Positions 35,373 through 44,126 of a stretch of DNA of 64,000 bases are shown here, one piece after another. The position numbers and the translations under genes were made by a program. The notes under the pieces are model-generated. The model saw nothing but the letters and a program-made list of their open reading frames with translations, did not search any database and had not been told where the DNA came from. Position 1 is the first letter of the stretch; the number at the start of each line of letters is the position of its first letter. The stretch is taken from contig JAJXUF010000003.1 of assembly GCA_021783175.1 (NCBI GenBank), forward strand, positions 31,782 through 95,781, written 5' to 3'. Source of the stretch: Pseudomonadota bacterium (GTDB taxonomy: Bacteria; Pseudomonadota; Gammaproteobacteria; Acidiferrobacterales; UBA6901).

Positions 35373-35735
35373 TTACTCGTCGTCTCCGGCATAGACGCAA
35401 CCGGCGGTACAAGTTTCGCGCACCACCACCTTTGACAGCTGTGCAAGCTCGGGTTTAAGCCTACGCCATATCCAGCGCGCCAGGTGCTCGCTGGTCGGAT
35501 TCTCCAAACCGGGAATCTCATTGAGATAATGATGATCGAGCATCTCGTAAAGCGGGTTAAATGCGCGGCTCAGATCGGCAAAATCCAGTACCCAGCCCTC
35601 GCGTTCAGAAAGGGGGCCGGATGCATGAATCTCGATCCGAAAGGAATGTCCATGAAGACGCCGGCATTTGTGGTTTTCCGGCAGGTTCGGCAGCCGGTGT
35701 GCCGCTTCGACGGTAAAGACCTTAAAAATTTCCAC
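35373..35735 (-). CDS. queD: 6-carboxy-5,6,7,8-tetrahydropterin synthase family
   Basis: 120 residues from the GTG at 35735, family length, with GGAG six bases upstream; the frame open to 35786 adds residues not seen in relatives. Zinc ligands are the His of VEAAHRLP and the pair in RRLHGHSF; the catalytic set includes Cys in NHKCRRLH and DHHYLNE, and the C-terminal Glu in VRETC. It makes the precursor of queuosine (preQ0 pathway), though PTPS-type activity on other pterins is possible. Confidence 0.9.
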   Translation of the reverse strand: MEIFKVFTVEAAHRLPNLPENHKCRRLHGHSFRIEIHASGPLSEREGWVLDFADLSRAFNPLYEMLDHHYLNEIPGLENPTSEHLARWIWRRLKPELAQLSKVVVRETCTAGCVYAGDDE

Positions 35736-35948
35736 AAACTGCTCCAGATCTGCTCGGGGCCACGGCTCGAAAGGCAATAGCCTCATCGGCTATTTGTACA
35801 AGGATTGCACAGAATATGCCCGGGATCAAAGAAGCGGGCTGATAGCTTCCAAAGACTGGTTGGCTATCATCGGCCCGGGGAATCACGCTAGAATTTTTGC
35901 AGACACGACCCGGCGCTCCGGGCTCACCCATGAAACGGATGCTACAGA

Positions 35949-36767
35949 ATGACAAATACACCATTGCTACCTCTCATTGTCGAACCCGCAGAACTGGAAA
36001 AACACCTGGCGTCAGATGCAATACTGGTGGTTGACCTGTGCAAACCCGAGGTGTACCGCCAAACCCATATTCCCGGTGCGGTCCACCTGGAATATACGCA
36101 ATTCGTGGCGGCACGTCCGCCGGCAATGGGATTGCTGCCGGATGATGCGCAACTGTCCGCAGTCTTTTCCGCCATCGGCATGACTGCAGAGCATCACGTC
36201 GTTGCCTATGACGACGAAGGCGGCGGGCGCGCGTCGCGACTGCTATGGACGCTCGAAGCGGTCGGGCACAGTCGTTTTTCGCTCCTGAATGGGGGTCTGC
36301 AGGCCTGGTTCTCGGAACACAAACCTCTTACTCACGAAGTGAAACCGCGTGCCAAGACGGACTACCGAGTGTCGCGGACCGGGACGGCGATGGCCAGCAA
36401 GGAATATATCAAGGAACATCTAGGCGATCCGGCGGTGGCTATTCTGGATGCACGTACGCCGGCTGAATACCGCGGCGAAAAGCGCCTTTCCACCCGTGCC
36501 GGCCATATCCCGGGTGCAGTCAATTTCGAGTGGGTTAATGCCATCGACCAGAACCACGACCTTCGAATCAAATCCGCAACGGAACTGCGGCGTATGCTGA
36601 CCCAGCTAGGCGTAACACCGGACAAGGAGGTGATTACCTACTGCCAGACACACCATCGTTCTGCACATACCTACATCGTCTTGAAGAGTCTCGGTTTCAG
36701 CAAGATCTCGGGCTACCCGGGATCTTGGTCCGAGTGGGGTAATAGCTCTGATACGCCCGTTGAATAG
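35949..36767 (+). CDS. Two-domain sulfurtransferase (rhodanese, SseA-like)
   Basis: 272 residues with two rhodanese domains. The N-terminal domain (about 8-125) is structural: VVDLCKPEVYRQTHIPGAVH, no active Cys. The C-terminal domain carries the catalytic Cys in ITYCQTHHRSAH, and DARTPAEYRG at its start. It transfers sulfane sulfur from thiosulfate or mercaptopyruvate to cyanide or thiol acceptors; the active loop CQTHHR differs from the CGSGV loop of E. coli SseA, so the donor is open. Confidence 0.93.
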   Translation: MTNTPLLPLIVEPAELEKHLASDAILVVDLCKPEVYRQTHIPGAVHLEYTQFVAARPPAMGLLPDDAQLSAVFSAIGMTAEHHVVAYDDEGGGRASRLLWTLEAVGHSRFSLLNGGLQAWFSEHKPLTHEVKPRAKTDYRVSRTGTAMASKEYIKEHLGDPAVAILDARTPAEYRGEKRLSTRAGHIPGAVNFEWVNAIDQNHDLRIKSATELRRMLTQLGVTPDKEVITYCQTHHRSAHTYIVLKSLGFSKISGYPGSWSEWGNSSDTPVE

Positions 36768-37099
36768 CGTCTCGGGGAACCGTAGCTATCCCATGCAGTT
36801 GGGCCGGCACGGCCGGAAAATCCCTAGGCGCCTTCATTTGTCGACGCGCTCTTGGCGTGTCGTCATGCCAAACGCTGGCCATAAATTCGGACTATTAGAT
36901 TCAGGAAAAGTCGCGTAGATTCAGGAAAAGTCGTGCCAACCAAGTGCAAAGGGCATGCCAGTAACGGACAGTGCAGATACCGCATAAACTGCTGTTCGCG
37001 GTACTGAATTTTGATCCAGGTCATCCCGCAGGATAGCCAACCGCGGGAGACTATTAGTCGACATCTGTACCAACCTGCAAATACAAGAAGGCTGCTACT
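36768..37099 (+). promoter_or_regulatory. Intergenic region with a 20-bp tandem repeat and an FNR-like site
   Basis: 332 bases without a gene, upstream of the host-attachment-like protein. It holds two abutting 20-base copies of TAGATTCAGGAAAAGTCG plus two bases at 36896-36935, and TTGATCCAGGTCAT at 37011-37024, a degenerate FNR-type site (8 of 10). TATTAG at 37052-37057 is a possible -10. AAGG eight bases before the ATG is the ribosome site. Confidence 0.5.
36896..36935. repeat. 20-bp tandem direct repeat (two copies)
   Basis: TAGATTCAGGAAAAGTCGCG at 36896-36915 is followed at once by TAGATTCAGGAAAAGTCGTG at 36916-36935, differing at one base. It may be a replication slippage product or a pair of protein-binding sites on one helix face (20 bases is close to two turns). 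Confidence 0.9.
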
Positions 37100-37540
37100 A
37101 TGAACAAAACATGGGTGTTGTTAGCACAGCGCGCCAATGCGCGTTTGTACGAGCAGGAAAAGGCGGGGGGCGAGCTCCACCGGGTGCAGGAAATCCCCCA
37201 TCCTGAAGGACGTCTCAAGAATCGCGAAATCAGCAGCGACAAGTCCGGGCGCTTGTTTGACAGCTTCCACTCGCGCCACACGGTAAGCAAATCACCAGAC
37301 CCCAAAGAGCAGGTCGCCCGCGAGTTTGCGCAGCATCTTGCGCAAATTCTGCAGCAAGGTCGCACAGGCAACCGGTATCAGAAATTGGTGCTGGTGGCGG
37401 AACCACAGTTTCTTGGTGAGCTGCGCGCTGCGTTGGATTCCCACACGGCGGCACTGGTTACCGGTTCCCTGGACAAGGACTTGCTTGAAATTCCGGATCG
37501 AGACCTGCCCGCTCACCTGGAAAAATTGCTGCACATCTAG
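37100..37540 (+). CDS. Host-attachment-protein family protein (PF10116-like)
   Basis: 146 residues, soluble, no signal peptide. It starts MNKTWVLLAQRANARLYEQE and has DSFHSRHTVSKSPDPKEQ and LVLVAEPQFLGELRAALD, the pattern of the family named for attachment to host cells in Agrobacterium. The fold resembles the eRF1/archaeal release factor middle domain; the biochemical role is unsettled, and the name should not be taken as proof of host interaction. A degenerate FNR-type site upstream suggests oxygen-linked control. Confidence 0.85.
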   Translation: MNKTWVLLAQRANARLYEQEKAGGELHRVQEIPHPEGRLKNREISSDKSGRLFDSFHSRHTVSKSPDPKEQVAREFAQHLAQILQQGRTGNRYQKLVLVAEPQFLGELRAALDSHTAALVTGSLDKDLLEIPDRDLPAHLEKLLHI

Positions 37541-37641
37541 CAACGGCATACAACAATGGCGTGCTCCCTGTTCTCACGGAGCATAAGGCCAATGCAGCGC
37601 TTGAAAAGTCACGCGTGATGGCGCGTGCGACGGGTCGCCAA

Positions 37642-38820
37642 CTAATCCGAATCGGCTAGACGCGGATTGACACCCAGGTGGCTGGCAATTCGCCGTACAC
37701 CCTCCGCAAGATTTTCCAGCGTATTGGCGTAGGAAAAGCGCACGTGTCGCTCGGGCTGATGTTCACCGAAATCGAGTCCCGGCGTAATGGCTACTGCCGC
37801 TTCCTCGAGTAACTTGAGGGCGAATGCATGAGCGTCGTGCGTAAAACGGCTGCAGTCGGCATACAGGTAAAACGCTCCCTGCGGCACAAGCGGAATGTCG
37901 AAGCCAAGACGGCGCAATGCAGGCAACAGATAATCGCGGCGTTCGCGAAATATCTCGCGGCGGTGGCGCAACTCGATGTCGACGGCCGGATCGAACGCGG
38001 CGAGCGCCGCATGCTGAGCCGGCGTGTTCGTTGCAAGAAAAATGTTCTGCGCCAGACGGTCGATTTCGGGAATATATTCCGCCGGGGCTACCAGCCAGCC
38101 GATTCGCCAGCCGGTCATGCCAAAGTACTTCGAAAAACTATTGACTACGAACACATCAGGCGAATGAGTCAGCGCGCTCACTACGTCACCGTCGTAAACG
38201 AGACCGAGGTAGATTTCATCGACGATCGGTCGGCCGCCCAATTCCAGAGTCGTGCGAATGATCTTTGCCATTTCGGTCGGCGCCACAACAGTGCCCGTCG
38301 GATTTGACGGCGAAGCAAGTAAAACGGCGCGCGTGCGCTCCGACCAGTGGCGCCGAACCAGGTCAGCTGTCAGCTGATACTCCGTCGAAGAGTCCACCGG
38401 GACGAGTCGCGCGTTTCCGCCAAAAAGCCGCACGAAATGACGATTGCAGGGATAGCCGGGATCGGCCATGAGCACCTCGTCACCGGGGTTGATTAGCACT
38501 CCGAAAATGAGCTGCAGTGCGCCAGAGGCGCCGGGCGTGACAACCACGCGACCCGGGTCTGGCCTGGCGCTAGCGAGATAACTTGCCGCGATTGCGGCGC
38601 GAAGTTCCGGCAATCCCAAGGCCGGCGTGTAGTGAGTATGTCCTGTCTCGAGCGCCTTGATGCCAGCCTGTACGATCCCAGGAGCAGTGGGAAAATCCGG
38701 CTCGCCAATTTCCATGTGAATGACGGATCGCCCGGCCGCCTCGATCGCCTTGGCGCGTGCCAGTACATCCATGACGTGAAATGGCGCAATTCGCGCCATG
38801 CGCGTCGCGACGGGTTTCAT
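37642..38820 (-). CDS. Class I/II PLP-dependent aminotransferase
   Basis: 392 residues from the ATG at 38820. PLP motifs: the Lys in NSFSKYFGMTGWRIGW, PSNPTGTV, the Asp/Tyr of IVDEIYLGLVY, and the C-terminal Arg in HVRFSYANT. The early IHMEIGEPDFPT matches aspartate/aromatic-type subgroup I-gamma enzymes. Substrate cannot be told. The frame continues upstream to 38970 but that part overlaps the next gene. It lies about 80 bases downstream of the cbbY-like gene on the same strand. Confidence 0.9.
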   Translation of the reverse strand: MKPVATRMARIAPFHVMDVLARAKAIEAAGRSVIHMEIGEPDFPTAPGIVQAGIKALETGHTHYTPALGLPELRAAIAASYLASARPDPGRVVVTPGASGALQLIFGVLINPGDEVLMADPGYPCNRHFVRLFGGNARLVPVDSSTEYQLTADLVRRHWSERTRAVLLASPSNPTGTVVAPTEMAKIIRTTLELGGRPIVDEIYLGLVYDGDVVSALTHSPDVFVVNSFSKYFGMTGWRIGWLVAPAEYIPEIDRLAQNIFLATNTPAQHAALAAFDPAVDIELRHRREIFRERRDYLLPALRRLGFDIPLVPQGAFYLYADCSRFTHDAHAFALKLLEEAAVAITPGLDFGEHQPERHVRFSYANTLENLAEGVRRIASHLGVNPRLADSD

Positions 38821-38899
38821 CCTGCCGGGCACCTTGCGACAATGGCGCGTCCCCGGCAGGCGGCGGCTGCGATGGACAAAACGGTTGATGGAGACCGCT

Positions 38900-39664
38900 T
38901 CAATTCGAAAGCAGCCGGCGCGCCAGCGCGAGATCGAACATGTGCGCGCCATTAACCCTGTTATCAGCACGAATCACTGAGAACGGCTGTTGCGGTTCAC
39001 CCAGGCTGTCGACCACCAAGGCGGCGCCGTCAAAGTCGTGGTCGCGGGTGTAATCATTTACGGTTATGACAGTCTCCAAACCAGCGGCTCGGGCAGATTG
39101 CAGCCCGTTCTGCGAATCTTCGAATGCCAGACATTCCCGCGCGGACACGCGCATCTGCTCCAGGGCATAAAGGTAGATGTCAGGAGCCGGCTTCTTGCGC
39201 GGCACTACGTCGCCGGCCGCAATGATTTCAAACCAGGACGGTGCCTGTGGATCTAGTGCGTGCTCCAGCAAGGCGGTGACGTTGGCCGGTGTGGTAGTCG
39301 TTGCAATAGCCAGCTTCAATCCAGCTTCGCGCGCCGCCAACAACAGGCGTCGAACGCCGGTTCTCAGCGGAATGGACCCTTGGGCAAGCAAATCAGTGTA
39401 ATAGTCGGTCTTGGCGGCATGCAGGCGCGCGACGAGGGCAGCGAAGCCGGGTGTTACTGGATAATCTGGCCGGAATTTCTCGATGTAGTAGCGCATGCGC
39501 TCCTTGCCTCCGGTCACTTCCAGCAGTTGCCCGTACAGGTCCACATCCCAGTGCCAGTCCAGGCCTGCGTCGGCAAAGGCCCGGTTGAAAGCCACCCGGT
39601 GCCCGTCCCTTTCGGTATCAGCCAGGGTACCATCCACGTCGAAAATGAGGGTCGCTAGGGCCAT
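38900..39664 (-). CDS. HAD-family sugar phosphatase, CbbY-like
   Basis: 254 residues from the ATG at 39664. HAD motif I IFDVDGTLADTE, motif II AIATTTT, motif III Lys in VPRKKPAPDIY, motif IV FEDSQNGL. A helical cap (about 18-85) begins RDGHRVAFNRAF, and length and cap fit CbbY, which removes the inhibitory by-product xylulose-1,5-bisphosphate formed by RuBisCO. Close relatives act as phosphoglucomutases or general sugar phosphatases, so this is inference. With glcDEF nearby it supports a Calvin cycle organism. The frame to 39916 is an upstream extension. Confidence 0.85.
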   Translation of the reverse strand: MALATLIFDVDGTLADTERDGHRVAFNRAFADAGLDWHWDVDLYGQLLEVTGGKERMRYYIEKFRPDYPVTPGFAALVARLHAAKTDYYTDLLAQGSIPLRTGVRRLLLAAREAGLKLAIATTTTPANVTALLEHALDPQAPSWFEIIAAGDVVPRKKPAPDIYLYALEQMRVSARECLAFEDSQNGLQSARAAGLETVITVNDYTRDHDFDGAALVVDSLGEPQQPFSVIRADNRVNGAHMFDLALARRLLSN

Positions 39665-39824
39665 TTGCAGTCTAAGTTCGCGAAATAGGCCGAATTTTAC
39701 TCCAATTTGCCCGGTGCGCCAGCGTGGCGCGCTTTTTGCACCCAATCCTTGCGCCTGACCCTGGTTTTCTGGTATAGATGCGCGCTTGATTTTTAGCTGC
39801 CCAATCGATTTTGCAGGAGCGACG

Positions 39825-40268
39825 ATGCCGGTAAGCAAGAAGAAGGAACAGTCTTCCGTCCTTATCCACGGGATCAAACCGTACGTGGAAAAAAAGGGCG
39901 AAAAGTATATGAACAAGAAACAGCTCGATCACTTTCGCGCGATACTCAACGCGTGGAAGCAGGAGCTGCTGGAGGAGGTTTCGCGCACGGTTCACAGCAT
40001 GCAGGACGAAACCGCCAATCATCCGGATCCGAATGATCGCGCCAGCCAGGAAACTGATATGTCGCTTGAGTTGCGCAATCGCGACCGCGAGCGCAAGCTG
40101 ATCAAAAAAATCGAGGAAGCGCTGGGCAAGATTGATACCGGCGATTACGGTTTCTGCGAGACCTGCGGTGTCGAGATAGGCGTGCAGCGCCTCGAAGCGC
40201 GGCCAACTGCAACGCTGTGCATCGACTGCAAAACACTCGACGAAATCCGCGAAAAACAGATGGGCTGA
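39825..40268 (+). CDS. dksA: RNA polymerase-binding transcription factor DksA
   Basis: 147 residues from the ATG at 39825, with GGAG five bases upstream. A long coiled coil (about 30-105) carries D-x-N-D-R-A at its tip, with the Asp and Ala (DPNDRASQE) that contact the polymerase active site. A C4 zinc finger follows: CETCG and CIDCK. DksA acts with ppGpp to adjust transcription, notably of rRNA and amino acid promoters. A terminator follows 30 bases after the stop. Confidence 0.95.
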   Translation: MPVSKKKEQSSVLIHGIKPYVEKKGEKYMNKKQLDHFRAILNAWKQELLEEVSRTVHSMQDETANHPDPNDRASQETDMSLELRNRDRERKLIKKIEEALGKIDTGDYGFCETCGVEIGVQRLEARPTATLCIDCKTLDEIREKQMG

Positions 40269-40297
40269 GCAAGCTCGATCAGCCGCCACTGAAAAAC

Positions 40298-40319
40298 GGG
40301 GACGGCTGTCCCCTTTTTT
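40298..40319 (+). terminator. Rho-independent terminator after dksA
   Basis: Six-base perfect stem GGGGAC (40298-40303), loop GGCT, GTCCCC (40308-40313) and T6 (40314-40319). It separates dksA from pyrC, whose ribosome site starts four bases later. Confidence 0.88.
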
Positions 40320-40335
40320 GTTTCGGGAGACGCAC

Positions 40336-41652
40336 TTGTTCGATCTTATTATCCGAAACGCCGCGATAGCCCGCCCTGACGGCACGACCGTAACCGGGGA
40401 CGTCGCCTGCGAGGGCGGCCATATTGCGCGCGTTAGCCCTAAAATCGACGCCAGCGCCAAAGAGGAAATCGACGCCGCTGGCCGGCTCCTGCTGCCCGGC
40501 GTAATCGACCCGCAGGTGCATTTCCGCGAACCCGGCAACGAACACAAGGAAGATCTCGGAAGCGGCTCGCGCGCAGCTGCGCGCGGCGGGGTTACCAGCT
40601 TCCTTGAAATGCCCAATACCGACCCACCAACCACGAACCAGGCGGCGCTCGACGAGAAACTTATGCGGGCCGCGCACAAGTGCGTCGTGAACTACGGTTT
40701 TTTCATTGGCGCGACACCGAACAATCTGGACGCCATCAACCACGTTTCGCCGGTCTGCGGGATCAAAATTTTCATGGGGGCCAGCACCGGCAGCCTGTTG
40801 GTAAACGACCCAGCCGATCTTGAACGAATCTTCGCCCACGGTAATAGGTTGATTGCTGTACATGCTGAAGATGAAGCGCGCATCGTGGCACGCAAAACGC
40901 AGTTTGCTGGACGTTCCGACGTCGCCGTACACTCCGAAATCCGTGACAATGAATGTGCGCTACGCGCAACACAACTGGCGCTGTCATTGTCCAAGAAATA
41001 CCATCGCCGACTGCACATTCTTCATCTGTCCACACGTGAGGAGGTGGAACTGCTGCGCCGCGACAAGCCGCCATGGGTCACCGCCGAGGTGATTCCGAAT
41101 CACCTTTTTCTGAATATCGACGATTACGCAACTCAAGGCTCTCTGGTCCAGATGAATCCCCCGATTCGCACGGCGCGTGATAACGCCGCGCTTTGGGACG
41201 GCCTGCGCGACGGCATCATTGATTTCATTGCGACGGACCATGCTCCGCACACCTTGGACGAAAAGAGTCGAACCTATCCCCAGTCGCCGGCTGGCATGCC
41301 CGGCGTGGAGACTTCGCTACCGCTCATGCTTACGGCGATGGCATCGGGCCGTTGCTCACTGGCCGACATCCAGCGCTGGATGTCCTTTGGTCCGGCACAG
41401 GCCTACCGTATAGCGAACAAGGGGAAGATTCTTGAGGGCTGGGACGCAGATCTCACCCTCGTCGACATGGCGAAGCGGAAATTGGTACGCAATGAGGAGC
41501 TATTCACGCGCGTCGGCTGGTCGCCGTTTGCCGGACGCGAGCTGGTCGGCTGGCCGGATTACACGATTGTCGGCGGACGCGTCGTATTTGACGGTAGCCG
41601 AATCCGCGACGACGCCCACGGCCAAGCCCTGCATTTCGATACAAGCCACTGA
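40336..41652 (+). CDS. pyrC: Dihydroorotase (long form)
   Basis: 438 residues from the TTG at 40336, preceded by GGGAG; the product begins FDLIIRNAAIARPDG, as relatives do. Zinc site: DPQVHFREPG, the Lys or Phe of GIKIFMGAS at the usual carboxylated-lysine place, HILHLST and ATDHAPHT. It closes carbamoyl-aspartate to dihydroorotate in pyrimidine synthesis. It is of the amidohydrolase type (COG0044) with both metal positions kept. The TTG at 40318 would lie in the terminator and is unlikely. Confidence 0.93.
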   Translation: MFDLIIRNAAIARPDGTTVTGDVACEGGHIARVSPKIDASAKEEIDAAGRLLLPGVIDPQVHFREPGNEHKEDLGSGSRAAARGGVTSFLEMPNTDPPTTNQAALDEKLMRAAHKCVVNYGFFIGATPNNLDAINHVSPVCGIKIFMGASTGSLLVNDPADLERIFAHGNRLIAVHAEDEARIVARKTQFAGRSDVAVHSEIRDNECALRATQLALSLSKKYHRRLHILHLSTREEVELLRRDKPPWVTAEVIPNHLFLNIDDYATQGSLVQMNPPIRTARDNAALWDGLRDGIIDFIATDHAPHTLDEKSRTYPQSPAGMPGVETSLPLMLTAMASGRCSLADIQRWMSFGPAQAYRIANKGKILEGWDADLTLVDMAKRKLVRNEELFTRVGWSPFAGRELVGWPDYTIVGGRVVFDGSRIRDDAHGQALHFDTSH

Positions 41653-41768
41653 AACGGGAAATTCATGCCCCTCGACTATCATGCTGATTGCACTTTCGCT
41701 TGAGATGGATCGCGCACTGCCGAATTGAGCTTGGCATTTTCGTATTCTGAACTATCCGGAAATTACTC

Positions 41769-42386
41769 ATGGTCCAAAAAATCATCGCCCTCCTTGCCGC
41801 CTTCGTCATTAGCACCATAACGCATCTTGGCTACGGCGGCATTGTTCTGCTGATGGCAATTGAAAGCGCGTGCATCCCGCTGCCATCGGAAATCATCATG
41901 CCGTTTTCCGGCTATCTCGTGCATACCGGCGCCCTGGCACTTTGGGGTGTGTCGCTGGCCGGAGCCGTCGGATGCGTGCTCGGGTCACTCGTTGCCTACT
42001 ACATTGGCGCCTGGGGAGGCCGTCCACTTGCAGAACGGTATGGCAAATATGTACTCATATCACACCACGATCTCGATCTGGCGGACCGCTGGTTCCGGCG
42101 TCATGGAGAGATAACGATTTTTCTGGGGCGCCTGCTGCCCTTGGTCCGCACTTTCATCGCGTTTCCGGCTGGCGTCAGTCGTATGCCGATCGGGCGCTTC
42201 AACCTTTATACCTTTGCCGGATCCTTTATCTGGAGTTTTGGGCTCGCATGGATTGGCCTGAAGCTTGGCGAAAACTGGGACACGCTCGGCGTCTATTTTC
42301 ATCGTTCCGACACAGTCATCGGCATGGTTTTTCTCGCCGCCGCCGTCTGGTACGTTTACCGCCATCTTCGGAACATCAAACGCTAA
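41769..42386 (+). CDS. DedA family membrane protein
   Basis: 205 residues, five to six membrane segments. Family motifs: ESACIPLPSEIIMPFSGYL near the N-terminus and FLGRLLPLVRTFIAFPAGVSRM in the middle, with acidic and basic residues in re-entrant loops that members need for lipid scrambling or proton-coupled transport. The general role is undecaprenyl phosphate or phospholipid recycling. Follows pyrC after about 115 bases. Confidence 0.92.
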   Translation: MVQKIIALLAAFVISTITHLGYGGIVLLMAIESACIPLPSEIIMPFSGYLVHTGALALWGVSLAGAVGCVLGSLVAYYIGAWGGRPLAERYGKYVLISHHDLDLADRWFRRHGEITIFLGRLLPLVRTFIAFPAGVSRMPIGRFNLYTFAGSFIWSFGLAWIGLKLGENWDTLGVYFHRSDTVIGMVFLAAAVWYVYRHLRNIKR

Positions 42387-42651
42387 CGGCAAACAGGCTG
42401 CGCATGAGCCCGCACAATTGGTAACTTCACTACCAAAAAGCCCCGCAGGGAAATGTAGCGAGTCGCTGGGGGCTGGATAACCGTTATTGACCGGGCAATT
42501 TACTGACAAGAGCAGCATGGGATGACCGGAACCGGACGATGACGGCAATACCCGGGGGAGCGACAGGCGCGGCGCCGCCGCGCGATGAAACCGGCAATCA
42601 AACCAGCTTCGAGCAGGCAAGTTCGTTGATATTTTCAGGAGATTGCGAAAC

Positions 42652-43920
42652 GTGAAATTCAGTTCGCTGGCAGAGCGGTCGATTCCGCTTCTGCTCTTTG
42701 TGTACCCGATCCTGCTTTTGCCTCTGCGCGGAGGGGTTGACTGGTGCTTTGCATTACTGGTTTTGCTATCGATTTATCGCCTCGCCAGCGTGAGAACGCA
42801 GCCCGCGGAAAAGACATGGGATCGCACGGCCCTGATATATCTGGTTTCAATGCTGTCGCTCGTTCTGGCAACCTTCTTAAGCCAGACCTATCACTTGCAG
42901 TTCAATTCTCATCCTTACGACGGTGCATCCAGATTCCTGTTTGCAGTGCCGATCTATCTGATGCTAAGACGCGAACCCCCCGCTACGCTCAAGACCCTGC
43001 AATACGGCTTTCCTCTCGGGGCCATCGTCTCTCCATTCATCCTCTGGTTTGATCCAAAAAACTGGGGCGACAACCGGCTTGGTTCTTCCTTCCTGAACCC
43101 CATCCATTTTGGTGATCTGGCATTGATTCTTGGCTTTCTTTCGGTGCTGTCCATAGACTGGGGACGAAAGGACCCGTGGTCAGTCCGGTCGCTGAAGATC
43201 ACAGGTCTCATTGCCGGCGTTTCGGCATCACTTATAACTGGCTCCCGTGGCGGCTGGCTCGCGATCCCGGCGCTGCTAATCATATGGTTGTATTACCGCG
43301 GTCGGCACAATTCCGCTGCAAGGAACGCGACAATCATCTTGCTCGCGTTGTTCGCCGCCGCTTCCTTGTATCTATTCGTCCCCGAAGTGCACCGGCGGAT
43401 TGACAGCGTATTCCAGAACATTGCCGCCTACGGCCATCAAAATGAGGACACCTCGATCGGAATACGCTTTCAGATATGGAAAGCGGCCGTTCTGCTCATT
43501 CTGAAAAATCCGCTGTTCGGGCTGGGACCAGATCAGTTCAAGTACATGATGATGCCGCTGTATCATGCCGGGGTGATCACCAGAACGGCGGCGGAATATG
43601 GGCAAGGTGAGGTACACAGCGAAATCCTGGTGCATACTGTCAATCTTGGCATTTTCGGGCTGGTATCGATTCTTTTGATTTATTTTGGCCCTCTTCTCCT
43701 CTTCATCCGATCGGCAAGATCTGCCTCACATCCAGGACATGCCGCTGCCGTCATGGGAATCTGTCTTGCGACAGGGTTCATCATTTTCGGACTGACAGTG
43801 GAAACCTTCGACCTCAAGATGACAGCGACTTTCTACAGTCTCACCGTCGCGGTACTTCTAGCAGCCGCGACAAACCGCCGCGTACCGGACGACTCGGGTT
43901 CCGGTCGGAACGAAGCATGA
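42652..43920 (+). CDS. O-antigen ligase/polymerase family membrane protein
   Basis: 422 residues from the GTG at 42652, with AGGAGA upstream; a TTG at 42643 overlaps that site. About ten to twelve membrane segments and a large periplasmic loop (about 265-330) with RFQIWKAAVLLILKNPLFGLGPDQF, the WaaL/Wzy core motif, and GSRGGWLA in the middle. It should ligate or polymerise a polysaccharide at the periplasmic face. It pairs with the glycosyltransferase downstream; no Wzx or other surface-polysaccharide genes are in the window. Confidence 0.87.
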   Translation: MKFSSLAERSIPLLLFVYPILLLPLRGGVDWCFALLVLLSIYRLASVRTQPAEKTWDRTALIYLVSMLSLVLATFLSQTYHLQFNSHPYDGASRFLFAVPIYLMLRREPPATLKTLQYGFPLGAIVSPFILWFDPKNWGDNRLGSSFLNPIHFGDLALILGFLSVLSIDWGRKDPWSVRSLKITGLIAGVSASLITGSRGGWLAIPALLIIWLYYRGRHNSAARNATIILLALFAAASLYLFVPEVHRRIDSVFQNIAAYGHQNEDTSIGIRFQIWKAAVLLILKNPLFGLGPDQFKYMMMPLYHAGVITRTAAEYGQGEVHSEILVHTVNLGIFGLVSILLIYFGPLLLFIRSARSASHPGHAAAVMGICLATGFIIFGLTVETFDLKMTATFYSLTVAVLLAAATNRRVPDDSGSGRNEA

Positions 43921-44022
43921 CTTGAAAACTGAATTCGACGGCGAACCATTCCATCAACGCACGAGGCTGGCGGGGACACCAAGGGGCAGCATACGGTCAG
44001 TCCGGGCGAAGCGGTCCGGATT

Positions 44023-44051
44023 TTGGTGTGAACCACAGGGTAGATTACAAT
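44023..44051 (+). promoter_or_regulatory. Probable sigma70 promoter of the glycosyltransferase gene
   Basis: TTGGTG at 44023-44028 and TACAAT at 44046-44051 with exact 17-base spacing, about 75 bases upstream of the start at 44127. It would give the gene its own transcript apart from the O-antigen ligase gene. Confidence 0.5.
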
Positions 44052-44126
44052 CGCGCCGAGTCTTGAATGCTGTCTGGGCCGGGCCGCGATAGCGATTATT
44101 AACCTAAAACAGCAGGACCGATTGGC

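Noticed and set aside
39672..40679. 335-codon open frame on the minus strand
   Set aside because: Antisense to dksA and the start of pyrC, which are certain genes.
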